DNA of 48,537 bases from Glycomyces sp. YM15 (GTDB taxonomy: Bacteria; Actinomycetota; Actinomycetes; Mycobacteriales; Micromonosporaceae). Position numbers and translations under genes: made by a program. The notes under the pieces are model-generated. The model saw only the letters and a program-made list of their open reading frames with translations. It ran no database searches and had not been told where the DNA came from. The DNA is taken from the NCBI RefSeq assembly GCF_016918015.1, contig NZ_JAERMK010000029.1:1-48537 (forward strand). Reading direction: 5' to 3'. Of the stretch, positions 21,339 through 28,533 are shown one piece after another. Positions within the stretch are counted from its first letter, which is position 1; each line of letters opens with the position of its first letter.

Positions 21339-21830
21339 ATGAGCTCCAGCCTGCTGCTGCCGCCCGCTTCCCTTGCCGCTGAGCGCCTTGAGGCGCTCGC
21401 CGCGTTCTACGCCGCCAACCTCACGCTGCGCCCGCGCTTCACGAAGGGCAGCCGGTGGGCCCGCCGGGTGCTCTCCGGGCCGGGCCATGAGGCGTGGCTG
21501 CTCGCCTGGCTGCCGGGGCAGGGCACCGACCTGCACGACCACGGCGGCGTCGACCGCCCCGCCGCGGCGGCGGTCGCGGTGGTGTCGGGCGAGCTGACGG
21601 AGTTCACGGTGCGGCCGGGCGATTTCCCCGGCCTGCGACGGCAGCGGCTCGAAGCGGGCGAGGTCTCGGTGGTCGACGATCGCACGGTCCACGGGATGCG
21701 GAACCTCTCGGACGCGCCGGCGGTGAGCCTCCACGTGTACTCGCCGGGCCTGGAGGCGATGCGGACGTACCTGCTGGACGAGACCGGCCTGGCCCCGTCG
21801 AAGATCCTGCGCGCGGGCGAGGACTGGTGA
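21339..21830 (+). CDS. Cysteine dioxygenase type I family protein (cupin)
   Basis: This 163-aa cupin should bind one non-haem Fe(II) and add O2 to a thiol, classically cysteine to cysteine sulfinate. H66 and H68 in DLHDHGG and H118 in VHGMRNLS are the probable iron ligands. S130-H132-Y134 in SLHVYSPG match the Ser-His-Tyr triad of the family. Substrate specificity (cysteine or 3-mercaptopropionate) is not settled by sequence. The Cys-rich leader ORF just upstream argues for a cysteine-related substrate. It is convergent with nnr; no clear hairpin lies in the 99-nt gap after it. Confidence 0.88.
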   Translation: MSSSLLLPPASLAAERLEALAAFYAANLTLRPRFTKGSRWARRVLSGPGHEAWLLAWLPGQGTDLHDHGGVDRPAAAAVAVVSGELTEFTVRPGDFPGLRRQRLEAGEVSVVDDRTVHGMRNLSDAPAVSLHVYSPGLEAMRTYLLDETGLAPSKILRAGEDW

Positions 21831-21929
21831 CGCGGCGAACGTGAAACGCGAGCGGAGCGTCCACCGCAAATCGGACATCATTGGATCCCCGGTACCAACC
21901 CTGACCCACGGGTACGACACCGTTTCCGG

Positions 21930-23447
21930 TCAGCGACGGCGCCCCGGCCTCTCCACCGCCGAGAGGGTTTCACCCACCGCTCGCGGGAGGGCCCTCGCTA
22001 CGTCTGAGGCCGTCACCGTGCGGTGGTCCGCTCCGGCGATGCCGCCCGCCCGGCCGTGCATGTAGGCGGCGGCGACCGCCGCCTTCGCGCCCGCCATGCC
22101 CGAGGCGAGCAGCGAGGCCATGAACCCCGCGAGCACGTCTCCCGAACCGGCCGTCGCCAACTGGGGCCGCCCGGTCGGGTTCGCCCACACTTCGCCGTCG
22201 CTCGAGGCGACCACCGTGTGGTGCCCCTTCAGCAGCACCGTGCAGTTCAACCGCTTCGCCAGGGCCGCGGCCGCGGCACCGCGGTCCTCGGCCGGCAGGG
22301 AGCCGTAGAGCCGCTCGTATTCGCGGTCGTGCGGGGTGAGGATCACCGGCGCCTCCCGCTGCGAGAGCACGGACGGGTACTCGCCGATGAGGGTCAGGGC
22401 GTCCGCGTCGAGCACCACGGGCGCCGGCGATTCGAGCACGTGCCGCAGTTCGGTGAGCGCGGCCTCGTCGGTCCCGAAGCCGGGTCCGGCGAGCCAGGCC
22501 TGGACGCGTCCGGCCTCCTTCACCTCCTTCGTGCACACCACTTCGGGGTGGCGGCGGCGCACGTGTTCGGCGGCGGTCCCGGCGTAGCGCACGTACCCCG
22601 CGGGTCCGGCGAGCGCGCCGGAGGTGGCGAGGACGGCCGCGCCCGGGTACTGCTCGGAGCCGGCGGCGACGCCGACGACGCCGCGTGTGTACTTGTCGTC
22701 GTCGGGGCCGGGTTCGTGCCACCATGCGGCGAGGTCGCCTTCGTCGGCGACGCGCACCGCCGGGTGGGGGTCGAGGTACGGGCCGAGTCCGATGTCGACC
22801 AGGACGAGCCGGCCGACGAGGAGCGCGGCGCGGCCGAGCACGTGGCAGGGTTTGCGCGATCCGAAGGCGACGGTGACGTCGGCGTCGACGGCGCTGGCGG
22901 GGACGGCGCCGGTGTCGACGTCCACTCCGGAGGGGACGTCGACGGCGACGATGGTGTCGGCGTCGATGGCGGCGAGCTGGTCGATGGCGCGGCCGGGGAG
23001 GCCGGGGCGTCCGCCGATGCCGAGGACGCCGTCGAGGAGGAGGTCGCAGTGGCGGGGCGGCGCGGCGACGAGTCGCCCTCCGGCTTTGGTGAGTGCGGCG
23101 GCGGCGACGGGGTGGACGCGTTCGCCCATGACCGGGACGGCGAAGACCCGTGCGCCGCGGCGGGCGAGTCGGGCGGCGGCGAAGAGTGCGTCGCCGCCGT
23201 TGTCGCCGGGTCCGGCGAGGACGATCACGGTGGAGCCGTAGACGCCGCTGCGGCGGTGGTCGTGGCCGTGCCGTTTCAGGCTGCCTTGTTTCAGGCTTTG
23301 CCCTTTAGGGCTGCGCTGCTTCAATATCAGCGCGCATTCGGTGGCGAGCCCGGCGGCGGCGCGCTGCATGAGAGTGCCCGGCGGGAGCTGGGCCATCAGC
23401 TGGGCTTCGGCGCGGCGGACTGCCGCTGCTGACCAGGCACCGTCCAT
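21930..23447 (-). CDS. nnr: Bifunctional NAD(P)H-hydrate epimerase / ADP-dependent dehydratase
   Basis: This 505-aa repair enzyme salvages hydrated NADH and NADPH. The N-terminal YjeF_N epimerase domain (about residues 1-215) has AGPGDNGGDALFAAARLA and VDVPSGVDVDTG. The C-terminal ribokinase-like dehydratase domain (about 230-495) has VLDADALTL, LKGHHTVV and ATAGSGDVLAGF, whose Asp is the catalytic base. Length is normal for the fused form. An oddity is a 15-bp tandem repeat encoding RSPKG-QSLKQ-GSLKR about residues 45-60, just before the nucleotide-binding loop. It lies 28 nt downstream of acpS, so the two genes form an operon. Confidence 0.93.
   Translation of the reverse strand: MDGAWSAAAVRRAEAQLMAQLPPGTLMQRAAAGLATECALILKQRSPKGQSLKQGSLKRHGHDHRRSGVYGSTVIVLAGPGDNGGDALFAAARLARRGARVFAVPVMGERVHPVAAAALTKAGGRLVAAPPRHCDLLLDGVLGIGGRPGLPGRAIDQLAAIDADTIVAVDVPSGVDVDTGAVPASAVDADVTVAFGSRKPCHVLGRAALLVGRLVLVDIGLGPYLDPHPAVRVADEGDLAAWWHEPGPDDDKYTRGVVGVAAGSEQYPGAAVLATSGALAGPAGYVRYAGTAAEHVRRRHPEVVCTKEVKEAGRVQAWLAGPGFGTDEAALTELRHVLESPAPVVLDADALTLIGEYPSVLSQREAPVILTPHDREYERLYGSLPAEDRGAAAAALAKRLNCTVLLKGHHTVVASSDGEVWANPTGRPQLATAGSGDVLAGFMASLLASGMAGAKAAVAAAYMHGRAGGIAGADHRTVTASDVARALPRAVGETLSAVERPGRRR
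23273..23312 (-). repeat. 15-bp in-frame tandem repeat inside nnr
   Basis: Three copies at 15-bp spacing (gtttcaggct at 23273 and 23288, ctttagggct at 23303) encode three five-residue units in an N-domain loop of Nnr. Base composition is lower in GC than the rest of the gene. Confidence 0.8.
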
Positions 23448-23475
23448 GGTGTTCCCTCTCAGGCCTGTTCGGCCG

Positions 23476-23847
23476 TCATGCCGTTTCGGCGATCACCACC
23501 GCTGTAGCGATACCGCCATCATGCGACAGCGACACGTGCCAGCGTGAGACGCCACGCTGCTGTGCCGCCGCCGCCACCGTTCCGGTGATGGTCAATGTGG
23601 GGCGTCCGTCGGGGAGGGAGAGTACTTGGCAGTCGGCCCAGTGCATGCCGCCGGGGGCGCCGAGTGCTTTGGCCACGGCTTCTTTGGCGGCGAAGCGGGC
23701 CGCGAGGGATTCGGTGCGGCGCGCGTGCCCGTCGGGGGTGCGGCGTTCGGCCTCGGTGAAGAGTTTGTCGGCGACGTGCGGGGTCCGTTCGAGCACCCTC
23801 TCGAATCGGTCCACTGCCACTACGTCTATGCCCACGGCGACGATCAC
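23476..23847 (-). CDS. acpS: Holo-[acyl-carrier-protein] synthase AcpS
   Basis: This 123-aa phosphopantetheinyl transferase moves 4'-phosphopantetheine from CoA to the ACP serine. The family start [14 protein letters not shown] has D8 as Mg ligand. The second motif, [14 protein letters not shown], contains the Glu/Lys of the active site, and [10 protein letters not shown] is the third. Length is normal. The start is a GTG. It precedes nnr in the same direction, a pairing common in actinobacteria, where alr often follows; no alr is seen here. Confidence 0.93.
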   Translation of the reverse strand: MIVAVGIDVVAVDRFERVLERTPHVADKLFTEAERRTPDGHARRTESLAARFAAKEAVAKALGAPGGMHWADCQVLSLPDGRPTLTITGTVAAAAQQRGVSRWHVSLSHDGGIATAVVIAETA

Positions 23848-24037
23848 CCCCCAAGAGTGCCACGGGATCGGGCAGACCGCCTTCTTTCAGGACGGTTCCA
23901 CCGCCCAGGGTGACGCCTTGGCGCCGTCCGGCGGGCTGATCCGCCCGGGCGCGGTCTTCGGAGTCCGGGTCGAAGGCCTTGTCCCGCTGCTGGATACGCC
24001 CTCGTGGCCGCGGTGGGTGCCGGTCGGCTCCTCGGCT

Positions 24038-24517
24038 TCAAGCGGCGGGACGGTCTCGGGCCTGGTCGTGTCGTTTCAGGACCGTGACCAGCACGGCCGC
24101 GACCGCCAGGCCGCCGACCATGAAGGCGCTGCCTTTGATCACGGGCCCGTGCCATGCGTAGTCGGCGGTGTAGGCGGTCGGGCGCTGCGCGTCGGTGTCG
24201 AGCCGCACGTCGTCGACGGCGGACGGCATCGGATCGAAGGGTTTGATCCGCCGGCCTTGCAGGGTGACGCCGTGCTCGACGACGGTGCCGTCGATGCTGG
24301 TGAAGTCGCCGATGAGAGCGCAGGTCCGTTCGCACGAGTCGGTGGCGGTCGGAGTGAACGCCCCCACCGGGCCGTGGTCGAGTGCTCGGCGGCCGCCGAG
24401 CCCTTCGGTGATCAGCGCCAGGCCGACCCCGAGCGACAGCAGCACGAGGAAGGCGATCAGCACCCAGGCGAACACGCGCCCGGCTGGGCTCATCGGTTTG
24501 GACTGCCTGGTGGTCAT
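24038..24517 (-). CDS. Two-span membrane protein of unknown function
   Basis: This 159-aa protein has one span near the N-terminus (FAWVLIAFLVLLSLGVGLAL) and one near the C-terminus (FMVGGLAVAAVLVTVL). The central domain of about 85 residues is probably extracytoplasmic and contains a CERTC motif that could form a disulfide. I recognise no family. A TATCGT box lies 10 nt before the ATG. The 190 nt between its stop and acpS upstream of base 24038 hold nothing recognisable. Confidence 0.65.
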   Translation of the reverse strand: MTTRQSKPMSPAGRVFAWVLIAFLVLLSLGVGLALITEGLGGRRALDHGPVGAFTPTATDSCERTCALIGDFTSIDGTVVEHGVTLQGRRIKPFDPMPSAVDDVRLDTDAQRPTAYTADYAWHGPVIKGSAFMVGGLAVAAVLVTVLKRHDQARDRPAA

Positions 24518-24598
24518 GATGCGTCGAACGATACTGGGCGGCGTCCAGCGGAGCCGGGTCTCGCGCGGCGGCGCCGGACGCCGAGGGGCCCGGACGCC

Positions 24599-24634
24599 GA
24601 GGGGCCCGGACGCTGTGCGGCGTCCGGGCCCCTC
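24599..24634 (-). terminator. Terminator after dacB with duplicated arm
   Basis: A perfect 15-bp stem (gaggggcccggacgc and its complement) has a 6-nt loop. The arm sequence is duplicated immediately next to it (ggacgccgaggggccc repeated at about 24575-24608), so two mutually exclusive pairings are possible. Confidence 0.75.
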
Positions 24635-24662
24635 GTGTCGTGTTCGGTTGCGGCTCAGCCGG

Positions 24663-26228
24663 TCAGCAGACGGCCGGTTCGATCCAGGTGCATTCGAGGT
24701 TGTGGTTCGGGTCCTCGGCGGGCATCTCGATGTCCTCGACGTTCGCGGAGCGGAGCGTCTCGGTCTGGGTGGCGGTGGTGGTGTGCGCGGCGAGGGCGGC
24801 GGCGATCTTGTCCTCGATGTCCTTGACCGTGGAGTACAGGTAGTCGTTGGTGAGGATGGAGAAGACGAGTTCGCGGCCGTCGGCGTCGGTGACGTAGCCG
24901 GAAAGGGCCGAGACGCTGGTCATCGAGCCGGTCTTGGCGCGCACATTGCCGGCGGCGGGGGTGTCGCACATGCGGCCCGCGAGGGTGCCGTCCTCGCAGG
25001 CGATCGGCAGGGCGTCGTACCAGGTGCCGAACCAGTCGGCTTTCTTGGCGCCGACGAGGAGGTCGGCGAGCATGTTGGAGGTCATCAGGTTGTGGCGGGA
25101 GATGCCGGAGCCGTCGACCTGGCGGATGGGTCCGGTGTCGACGCCGTAGGGCTCGATCCCGGCGTAGGTGGCGGCCTTGCCGCTGCTGAAGGTGCCCTTG
25201 CCGGTCGCGTCGTAGCCGAGGGTCTTGAACAGGGCCTCGGCGACGGAGGCGTTGGAGGGCTTGAGGATCTCGCCGGTCAGTTCGGTGAGGGTCATCGACT
25301 GGTGGGACGCGAGGGTCTCGGGGCCCTGCGGCGTGGATTCGCCGAAGCGCACGTCGCCGTTGACGGTGATGCCGGCGTCCTCGAGGGAGTCGGCGAAGAC
25401 GTCGGCGGCGAGCTGGGTCGGTTCGATGACGGAGCGGGTGGCGTAGGTGCCGCTGGTGCCGGCCTTCACGGTGCCGCTGACGCGGATCACGTTGTCGTGC
25501 GGGTCGCGGTTGACGGAGACGCTGGTGGTGGTGCCGGTCGTGGCGGTGTTGACGATCTCCACGTAGTCGTTGGCGGGGCTCATGCTCAGCTGGGCGGGGT
25601 CGCCTTCGGCGGCGCCGGGCTTGATGAAGACGCGCACGGAGCCGGCGTTGTAGTCGTCGCCCGAGGCGACGGTCAGCGCGGAGACCTCTGCGGCGTAGGT
25701 GAACTGGAGGTCGGACCAGCCCCATTCGGTGCCGGAGCGGACCGTGTCGAACGCGGTGTCGTCGGCGACGAGGTCGCCTTCGATCATCGACACGTCGCGT
25801 GCGGCGAGGTCCGCGGCCAGCTGGTCGTAGTCGGCTTCGAGGAGGGTGGGGTCGCCGCTGCCGCGCAGGTAGAGGTCGCCGGCGATGACGCCGTCGACGG
25901 GGCGGTCGCCCAGGACCTCGGTGGTGTAGGTGAAGTCGCCGCCGAGGTTCTCGAGCGCGGCGGCGGTGGTGGTCAGCTTGTCGTTCGAGCCGGGGACGGC
26001 GCGCTTGGCGCCGCCTCGCTCGTACAGGACCTCGCCGGTGTTCGCGTCGGCGACGGTGACGCCGATCTGTGAGTCGGTGAGGCGCTTGTCGGTCAGGATG
26101 GCGTCGATCGCGGCGGCGAGCGCCTCGTCGCCGGTCTCCTGGGCTTGGGCGACCATCGTCCCGGCGATGGTGATGGCGCCGACGGCGGTGACCGCCACGG
26201 CGCTCGAGATCAGGGTGCGTTTTCTCAC
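24663..26228 (-). CDS. dacB: D-alanyl-D-alanine carboxypeptidase/endopeptidase, PBP4 (DacB) type
   Basis: This 521-aa penicillin-binding protein of class C type 4 has a signal sequence at residues about 1-30 (AVTAVGAITIAGTMVAQA). The active-site serine is S81 with K84 in GSNDKL, and the KTG triad is at 432-434 (AKTGSMTSVSALSGY). SGISRHN (about 374-380) is also family-typical. The SxN triad should lie at S325-N326-A327 (KPSNASVAEALFKTLG); the expected Asn is Ala, which is unusual. Family members trim or cleave cross-linked stem peptides outside the membrane. The GTG at 26228 lies 6 nt after a TATGCT box; the frame stays open upstream. It is followed by a strong terminator. Confidence 0.9.
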   Translation of the reverse strand: MRKRTLISSAVAVTAVGAITIAGTMVAQAQETGDEALAAAIDAILTDKRLTDSQIGVTVADANTGEVLYERGGAKRAVPGSNDKLTTTAAALENLGGDFTYTTEVLGDRPVDGVIAGDLYLRGSGDPTLLEADYDQLAADLAARDVSMIEGDLVADDTAFDTVRSGTEWGWSDLQFTYAAEVSALTVASGDDYNAGSVRVFIKPGAAEGDPAQLSMSPANDYVEIVNTATTGTTTSVSVNRDPHDNVIRVSGTVKAGTSGTYATRSVIEPTQLAADVFADSLEDAGITVNGDVRFGESTPQGPETLASHQSMTLTELTGEILKPSNASVAEALFKTLGYDATGKGTFSSGKAATYAGIEPYGVDTGPIRQVDGSGISRHNLMTSNMLADLLVGAKKADWFGTWYDALPIACEDGTLAGRMCDTPAAGNVRAKTGSMTSVSALSGYVTDADGRELVFSILTNDYLYSTVKDIEDKIAAALAAHTTTATQTETLRSANVEDIEMPAEDPNHNLECTWIEPAVC

Positions 26229-26234
26229 GACACG

Positions 26235-26240
26235 AGCATA
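26235..26240 (-). promoter_or_regulatory. Leaderless-type -10 box of dacB
   Basis: On the minus strand TATGCT is followed by 6 nt and the GTG at 26228. Confidence 0.5.
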
Positions 26241-26330
26241 GGCGCGTCGATTGCGCAACCAATCCCGATACGGGCGGTGAGTGCTCGATCTTGCAGGGAC
26301 GCAGGACAACCGAAGTGGCGCGGGTACACG

Positions 26331-26361
26331 TATGGCGTGCGCGGGATCCGCGCACGCCATA
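26331..26361 (-). terminator. Hairpin terminator after glmS
   Basis: A perfect 14-bp stem (tatggcgtgcgcgg and its complement) with a 3-nt loop lies 9 nt beyond the glmS stop. Confidence 0.8.
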
Positions 26362-26370
26362 TGGGGGCGT

Positions 26371-28251
26371 CTATTCCACGGTCACCGATTTGGCGAGGTT
26401 GCGCGGCTGGTCGATGTCGCGGCCCAGGGCCATGGCGAGCTCGATCGCGAACTCCTGCAGCGGCACCGTGGTCAGCAGCGGGGCCAGCAGGGTCGGCGAC
26501 GCGGGCGTCTCGACCGTGAAGTCCGCGTGGGAGGCGGTGATCGCGTCGCCCTCCTCGCAGATCGCGATGACCTTCGCGCCGCGGGCCTTCACCTCCTGGA
26601 TGTTGGAGATGATCTTGTCGTGCAGCAGCGAGCGCCCGCGCGGGCTGGGCACGATCGCGACCACGGGGGTCCCGTCCTCGATGAGCGAGATCGGGCCGTG
26701 CTTGAGCTCGCCCGCGGCGAAGCCCTCGGCGTGCAGGTACGCGAGCTCCTTGAGTTTCAAGGCGCCTTCGAGTGCCACCGGGTAGCCGACGTGGCGGCCG
26801 ATGAACAGGACGCGGGCCGCGCCGTCCTCGGCCGCGGCGAGGTCGCGGGCCATCTGGCGGATCGGCTCCAGGTTCTCGATGACCTTCGCGATCTTGCCGG
26901 GCGCGGCCACCAGCTCGTCGAGGATCGCCGAGACCTCGTCGGCGTACTTGATGCCGCGCACCTGCGCGAGGTGCAGGCCCACCAGGTAGCAGGCGGCGAG
27001 CTGGGTGAGGAACGCCTTCGTGGACGCGACCGCGACCTCGATCCCGGCGCGGGTGTAGAGCACCGCGTCGGACTCGCGCGGGATCGTCGACCCGACGGTG
27101 TTGGAGATGGCGAGGACGCGGGCCTTCTGGTCCTTGGCGTGGCGCAGGGCCATGAGGGTGTCCATGGTCTCGCCGGACTGGGAGATGACGACGACCAGCG
27201 TGGACCGGTCGAGCACCGGGTCGCGGTAGCGGAACTCGCTGGCGAGCTCGACCTCGCACGGGATGCGCGTCCAGTGCTCGATGGCGTACTTGGTGACGAG
27301 CCCGGCGTGGTACGAGGTGCCGCACGCGACGATGAAGACCTTGTCGATGTCGCGGAAGTCCTGGTCGGACATGCGGACCTCGTCGAGGACGATCTGCCCG
27401 GTCTCGTCGATGCGCCCACGCAGGGTGTCGGCGACCGCCTGCGGCTGCTCGTGGATCTCCTTGGCCATGAAGGTCTCGAAGCCGCCCTTCTCGGCGGCGG
27501 CGATGTCCCAGTCCACGGAGAACGGCTTGCCTTCGGACGGCTGCCCGTCGAAGCCGCGCACGGTGATGCCGTTCTCGCGGTTGATGGTGACGATCTGGTC
27601 CTGGCCGAGTTCGATGGCCTCGGTCGTGTAGGCGATGAACGCCGCGACGTCGGAGGCGAGGAAGTACTCGCCGTCGCCGAGGCCGACCACGAGCGGGGAG
27701 TTGCGGCGCGCGCCGACCACGGTGTCGGGGTCGTCGGCGGCCACGGCCAGGAGCGTGAACGCGCCTTCGAGGCGCGCGCAGACGCGGGTCATGGCCTCGG
27801 TGAGGTCCCCGTCGACGGCGTACTCGCGGCCGAGGAGGTGGGCGGCGACCTCGGTGTCGGTGTCGGAGAGGAACTCGATCCCGGAGGCCTCGAGCTCGAC
27901 GCGGAGCTGCCCGAAGTTCTCGATGATGCCGTTGTGGATGAGCGAGATGCGCCCGTCGGCGGAGAGGTGGGGGTGGGCGTTGCGGTCGGAGGGGACGCCG
28001 TGGGTGGCCCAGCGGGTGTGCCCGATGCCGCAGGCGGCCTCGAGCGAGCGGTCCTGCCCGTCGAGGACCGCCTCGAGATTGGCGAGCTTGCCGGCCTTCT
28101 TGTCGAACTCCAGGTACGGCTCGCCCGTTTCGGGGGCGTAGACGAGGGCGACGCCCGCCGAGTCGTAGCCGCGGTATTCGAGACGGCGAAGGCCGTCGAT
28201 CACGACGTCGACGACGCTGCGCGCCCCGACGTATCCAACGATTCCACACAT
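26371..28251 (-). CDS. glmS: Glutamine--fructose-6-phosphate aminotransferase (isomerizing)
   Basis: This 626-aa enzyme makes glucosamine-6-phosphate, the first step to UDP-GlcNAc and peptidoglycan. The N-terminal glutaminase domain starts MCGIVGYVG with catalytic Cys2 and has GIGHTRWATHG. Two SIS sugar-isomerase domains follow (about residues 300-430 and 475-610), with VACGTSYHAGLV, SQSGETMDTL and the C-terminal LAKSVTVE. Length is normal. TAGGGT lies 7 nt before the ATG, so translation is probably leaderless and there is no room for a glmS ribozyme. Confidence 0.97.
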   Translation of the reverse strand: MCGIVGYVGARSVVDVVIDGLRRLEYRGYDSAGVALVYAPETGEPYLEFDKKAGKLANLEAVLDGQDRSLEAACGIGHTRWATHGVPSDRNAHPHLSADGRISLIHNGIIENFGQLRVELEASGIEFLSDTDTEVAAHLLGREYAVDGDLTEAMTRVCARLEGAFTLLAVAADDPDTVVGARRNSPLVVGLGDGEYFLASDVAAFIAYTTEAIELGQDQIVTINRENGITVRGFDGQPSEGKPFSVDWDIAAAEKGGFETFMAKEIHEQPQAVADTLRGRIDETGQIVLDEVRMSDQDFRDIDKVFIVACGTSYHAGLVTKYAIEHWTRIPCEVELASEFRYRDPVLDRSTLVVVISQSGETMDTLMALRHAKDQKARVLAISNTVGSTIPRESDAVLYTRAGIEVAVASTKAFLTQLAACYLVGLHLAQVRGIKYADEVSAILDELVAAPGKIAKVIENLEPIRQMARDLAAAEDGAARVLFIGRHVGYPVALEGALKLKELAYLHAEGFAAGELKHGPISLIEDGTPVVAIVPSPRGRSLLHDKIISNIQEVKARGAKVIAICEEGDAITASHADFTVETPASPTLLAPLLTTVPLQEFAIELAMALGRDIDQPRNLAKSVTVE

Positions 28252-28258
28252 GCCGAGA

Positions 28259-28264
28259 ACCCTA
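28259..28264 (-). promoter_or_regulatory. Leaderless-type -10 box of glmS
   Basis: On the minus strand TAGGGT is followed by 7 nt and the ATG at 28251. Confidence 0.55.
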
Positions 28265-28435
28265 CAGCAGTTTCGCGCATCACTCGTGCTCGGATGACCT
28301 AGAACTGATCACATCGTTTGATCATTCAGGTGCTTCGAGACCCGTTCACCGCCAGGACATCACGCGTTTCCCGAGATCCCGAGCGCACTCGCGCCGGGAC
28401 GGCGCGCACCCCGCGGCGCTCGACGCGCGACGGCG

Positions 28436-28533
28436 CCCACTCCACGCCGCTCATGCCACGGCGTTCACTCGGCGGTGTTCACTCGACGGTGTTCACTCGG
28501 AGGTATTCACTCGGAGGTATTCACTCGACGACG
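28436..28533 (-). repeat. 14-bp tandem repeat overlapping the stop codon of the beta-propeller gene
   Basis: The string ttcactcg recurs at 28464, 28478, 28492, 28506 and 28520, an exact 14-nt period. Two more degenerate units lie before it (28436-28463). The last unit contains the final Glu codon and TGA of the 28521-30452 gene, so each upstream unit carries a copy of gagtgaa on the gene's strand. The rest of the 269-nt gap up to glmS (28252-28435) shows only the glmS -10 box. Confidence 0.9.

Noticed and set aside
28252..28330. glmS ribozyme or riboswitch upstream of glmS
   Set aside because: The -10 box lies 7 nt before the ATG, leaving no 5' UTR, and no ribozyme core is seen.
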